64,000 nucleotides of DNA, taken from NCBI RefSeq assembly GCF_900129655.1, contig NZ_FQWK01000004.1, forward strand, positions 248,001 to 312,000. Reading direction: 5' to 3'. Positions within the stretch are counted from its first letter, which is position 1. Every line of letters begins with the position of its first letter. This document shows positions 62,359 through 64,000 of this stretch, piece after piece. The translations under genes were made by a program, and so were the position numbers. The stretch comes from Bacteroides clarus YIT 12056 (GTDB lineage: Bacteria; Bacteroidota; Bacteroidia; Bacteroidales; Bacteroidaceae). The notes beneath the pieces are model-generated. The model searched no databases and was not told where the DNA came from. It saw nothing but the letters and a program-made list of their open reading frames with translations.

Positions 62359-62811
62359 ATGAAATACGGAGTAAACAGGAAAGTATTGCTTATCACCGCC
62401 GGAATCGTGTGGATGGCAGCCGGAGCCAATATCCTCCGGATAGGAATCGTGACATGGCTGACGGATTCACAATATTGGCTGTTCAAGATAGGAGAGGCTA
62501 CGGTTGTATTTCTTCTGTTCTTTTTGCTGGTCTTCAAGAAACTCTACTACAAGCACACCAAACGTATCGAACAAAAAAAGAAAGAGAAGAATTGCCCTTT
62601 TTCTTTCTTCGATGTAAAAGGTTGGATTGTAATGGTCTTTATGATAACGTTCGGCATTACGATACGCTCGTTCCATTTATTGCCGGACGCGTTTATTTCG
62701 GTATTCTATACCGGGCTTTCGCTTGCACTCATGTCCACCGGGGTATTGTTTATACGCTATTGGTGGGTAAGCAGAAAAAGCAATCTGCTTACTCCGCCGC
62801 CCGAAGAATGA
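62359..62811 (+). CDS. Small membrane protein of unknown function
   Basis: The ATG at 62359 is used; the upstream TTG at 62320 lies in the promoter. The 150-residue protein has four predicted membrane helices (about 8-28, 42-62, 92-112, 118-140) with a Lys-rich cytoplasmic loop (YYKHTKRIEQKKKEKN) between the second and third. I do not recognise the family. The last 23 bp overlap the end of the FHA gene on the other strand. The GGTAC array lies directly upstream. Confidence 0.65.
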   Translation: MKYGVNRKVLLITAGIVWMAAGANILRIGIVTWLTDSQYWLFKIGEATVVFLLFFLLVFKKLYYKHTKRIEQKKKEKNCPFSFFDVKGWIVMVFMITFGITIRSFHLLPDAFISVFYTGLSLALMSTGVLFIRYWWVSRKSNLLTPPPEE

Positions 62812-63310
62812 AGGTGGTGGCGCCGATGGTTACAATAGCTCCGTCCTCAATACGGACACGGTCTTTATCGCCCAGAATTTCATTGTTAAGGAAAGTACCC
62901 GTCAGGCTCGGAGCGTCACGCAGCGTATAAACGAGTTTGCCCTGCTTGTTGCGTTTCACGTTGATAACACAGTGGTTGCGGTCCATGCTCATATCCGAGG
63001 TTTCTATCGGGACATTGATAACCGTTCCTACGCAGCGACGGCCTATCTTATTGTCGCCCTCTTGCAAAGGCAGCACTTGCTTGAAGCCAAAGACATTCTC
63101 AATGACCGTAATGTTTCCGAAAGCTTCCTTGTATTCGGTCTCGTCCGGATTCTCTTCTTTCTGCGGCGCTTTCATTTTCGTCTTGCCCAAACGTATGCTG
63201 AATTGCTTTTTGCAGTTCTCGCAAACAAACACCAAGGACTGGCCTTCCGTGTATTTTGTTTCGTCGAAAGTCAGATAGTTCTCACATTTGGGGCAACGGA
63301 TACGTTTCAT
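62789..63310 (-). CDS. FHA domain protein with N-terminal zinc ribbon
   Basis: A 173-residue cytoplasmic protein. The N-terminal part is a zinc ribbon with two Cys pairs (CPKC and CENC, about residues 5-36), similar to MJ0042-type fingers. The C-terminal part (about 80-170) is an FHA domain (KIGRRCVGTVINVPIETSDMSMDRNHCVI with the conserved Gly-Arg, Ser and Asn-His; later NNEILGDKDRVRIEDGAIVTIG). FHA domains bind phospho-threonine, so it probably works with a Ser/Thr kinase not seen in the window. It lies 45 bp after the SPOR protein gene. Confidence 0.87.
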   Translation of the reverse strand: MKRIRCPKCENYLTFDETKYTEGQSLVFVCENCKKQFSIRLGKTKMKAPQKEENPDETEYKEAFGNITVIENVFGFKQVLPLQEGDNKIGRRCVGTVINVPIETSDMSMDRNHCVINVKRNKQGKLVYTLRDAPSLTGTFLNNEILGDKDRVRIEDGAIVTIGATTFILRAAE

Positions 63311-63355
63311 TGAATTGATGGATAGTTGGTAATTAATAATTCGCTATGGAGAAAG

Positions 63356-64000
63356 TCATCTTTTCAGCACCCAGGCGTTCTGAAACGCTTCATCCTGACG
63401 AATCTTGTTTAAAGCGCGATAGGCTTCCGCTTCTGTGGCGCACGACTGAATGCTGACACGCATTTTGCCGTCACCGATAATCGCTTTGGCGCCGGCATGG
63501 CCTTTGGCAATCAACCGCTGCGCCATGGCATCGGCATCCTTTTCGGTTCCTACGCTGGCAATGATGATATGGTAAGGCGTCTTGGCGGCCTGAACGACAG
63601 AAACGGCAGCTGTCGTTTCCGTTTTAGGCTGAACGGGAGCCGCTGCGGACTGCCGGCGGACTTTCACTTCTTTCACGGCAACAGGGGCGACGACTTTTTT
63701 ACCCGCAGACTGCGACAAGCCGGTTTGAGAGGCTTTCGCCTTCTTAGCGGTTGCCTGCTGATGAACGACAATCGGAGTAATAACCAGCGATTGCTTTTCT
63801 ATCTGCTCGAATAACTCACCGGGCAGCAGACGGGCATAGTTGGCCTCCACCACTTCCGTATTCTCTATGGGCGCGGAAAAGAAGAAGAACAGAGCCACAA
63901 TGGCAATCATGGCAACCGCATTGGTCAGATAAGAGGGGTTGATACGAATCTCGTACTTACGCTTCTTTTCTTCCCGGACAACGGGTGCGAAAGGAATGGT
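63356..64000 (-). CDS. SPOR domain protein with membrane anchor (5' partial)
   Basis: The frame is open to the right edge, so the start lies outside the window. The visible part begins with a basic stretch (KKRKYEIRINPSYLTNAVA), then a membrane segment (MIAIVALFFFFSA), a Lys/Ala-rich linker (about 50-110) and a SPOR domain at the end (YHIIIASVGTEKDADAMAQRLIAKGHAGAKAI...SIQSCATEAEAYRALNKIRQ). SPOR domains bind peptidoglycan stripped of peptides at the division site. Similar Bacteroides proteins have an N-terminal HU-like domain, which would be in the missing part. The gene precedes the FHA gene and may share a transcript. Confidence 0.85.
   Translation of the reverse strand, partial: TIPFAPVVREEKKRKYEIRINPSYLTNAVAMIAIVALFFFFSAPIENTEVVEANYARLLPGELFEQIEKQSLVITPIVVHQQATAKKAKASQTGLSQSAGKKVVAPVAVKEVKVRRQSAAAPVQPKTETTAAVSVVQAAKTPYHIIIASVGTEKDADAMAQRLIAKGHAGAKAIIGDGKMRVSIQSCATEAEAYRALNKIRQDEAFQNAWVLKR

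Overview
The window looks like a chromosomal segment of a gut Bacteroides species (Bacteroidales; species not resolved). The reasons are the many promoters of the Bacteroidetes type (TTTG about 19-21 bp upstream of TAnnTTTGC), typical Bacteroides families (DUF4248, DUF4296, DUF3332, TamL, HK/RR pairs with an unusual regulator), lipoproteins with acidic residues after the lipobox cysteine, and the ileS-dksA-lspA neighbourhood. It carries about 50 protein genes, two tRNAs, one TPP riboswitch, many intrinsic terminators and several families of intergenic repeats. I see no insertion sequence, prophage, CRISPR array or rRNA operon.

Layout. 1-5.4 kb: a large two-kinase-module membrane sensor (5' end outside the window), its response regulator and an AbgT transporter. 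5.4-8.3 kb: rpiA and an orphan heparinase-like lipoprotein. 8.3-9.4 kb: an AT-rich accessory patch with tiny ORFs and tRNA-Arg. 9.4-18.8 kb: TPR protein, branching enzyme, a cytosolic amylase, small housekeeping enzymes and an HU-like protein. 19-21 kb: a vWA protein gene broken by an in-frame amber codon and missing its first MIDAS segment. 21.5-28.5 kb: an eight-gene thiamine operon under a TPP riboswitch. 28.5-35.1 kb: fabD, then a xylose operon (Nudix regulator, xylB, xylA, xylE). 35-45 kb: phosphodiesterase, GNAT-nitrilase fusion, ileS, DksA-like, lspA, DUF4296, a small gene carrying an inserted repeat, and an rRNA/tRNA methyltransferase. 45-57 kb: envelope genes (tamL, a second Omp85-type barrel, phosphoethanolamine transferase), NDH-2, tRNA-Lys, a WalJ-like hydrolase, a POT transporter and a HAD phosphatase. 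57-61.5 kb: hexuronate genes uxaC and uxaB around a LacI regulator. 61.6-64 kb: small unknowns, an FHA protein and a SPOR protein cut by the window end.

The most unusual signal is a pair of non-coding arrays (about 35.20-35.31 kb and 62.13-62.26 kb) with a strict 22-bp period: GGTAC, five variable bases, GTACC, seven variable bases. The boxes are conserved, the spacers are not, and both arrays end in the same way. I do not recognise this element. Other points worth a second look are a dispersed palindromic repeat that occurs once between genes and once in frame inside a coding sequence, the broken vWA gene, and face-to-face overlapping promoters.
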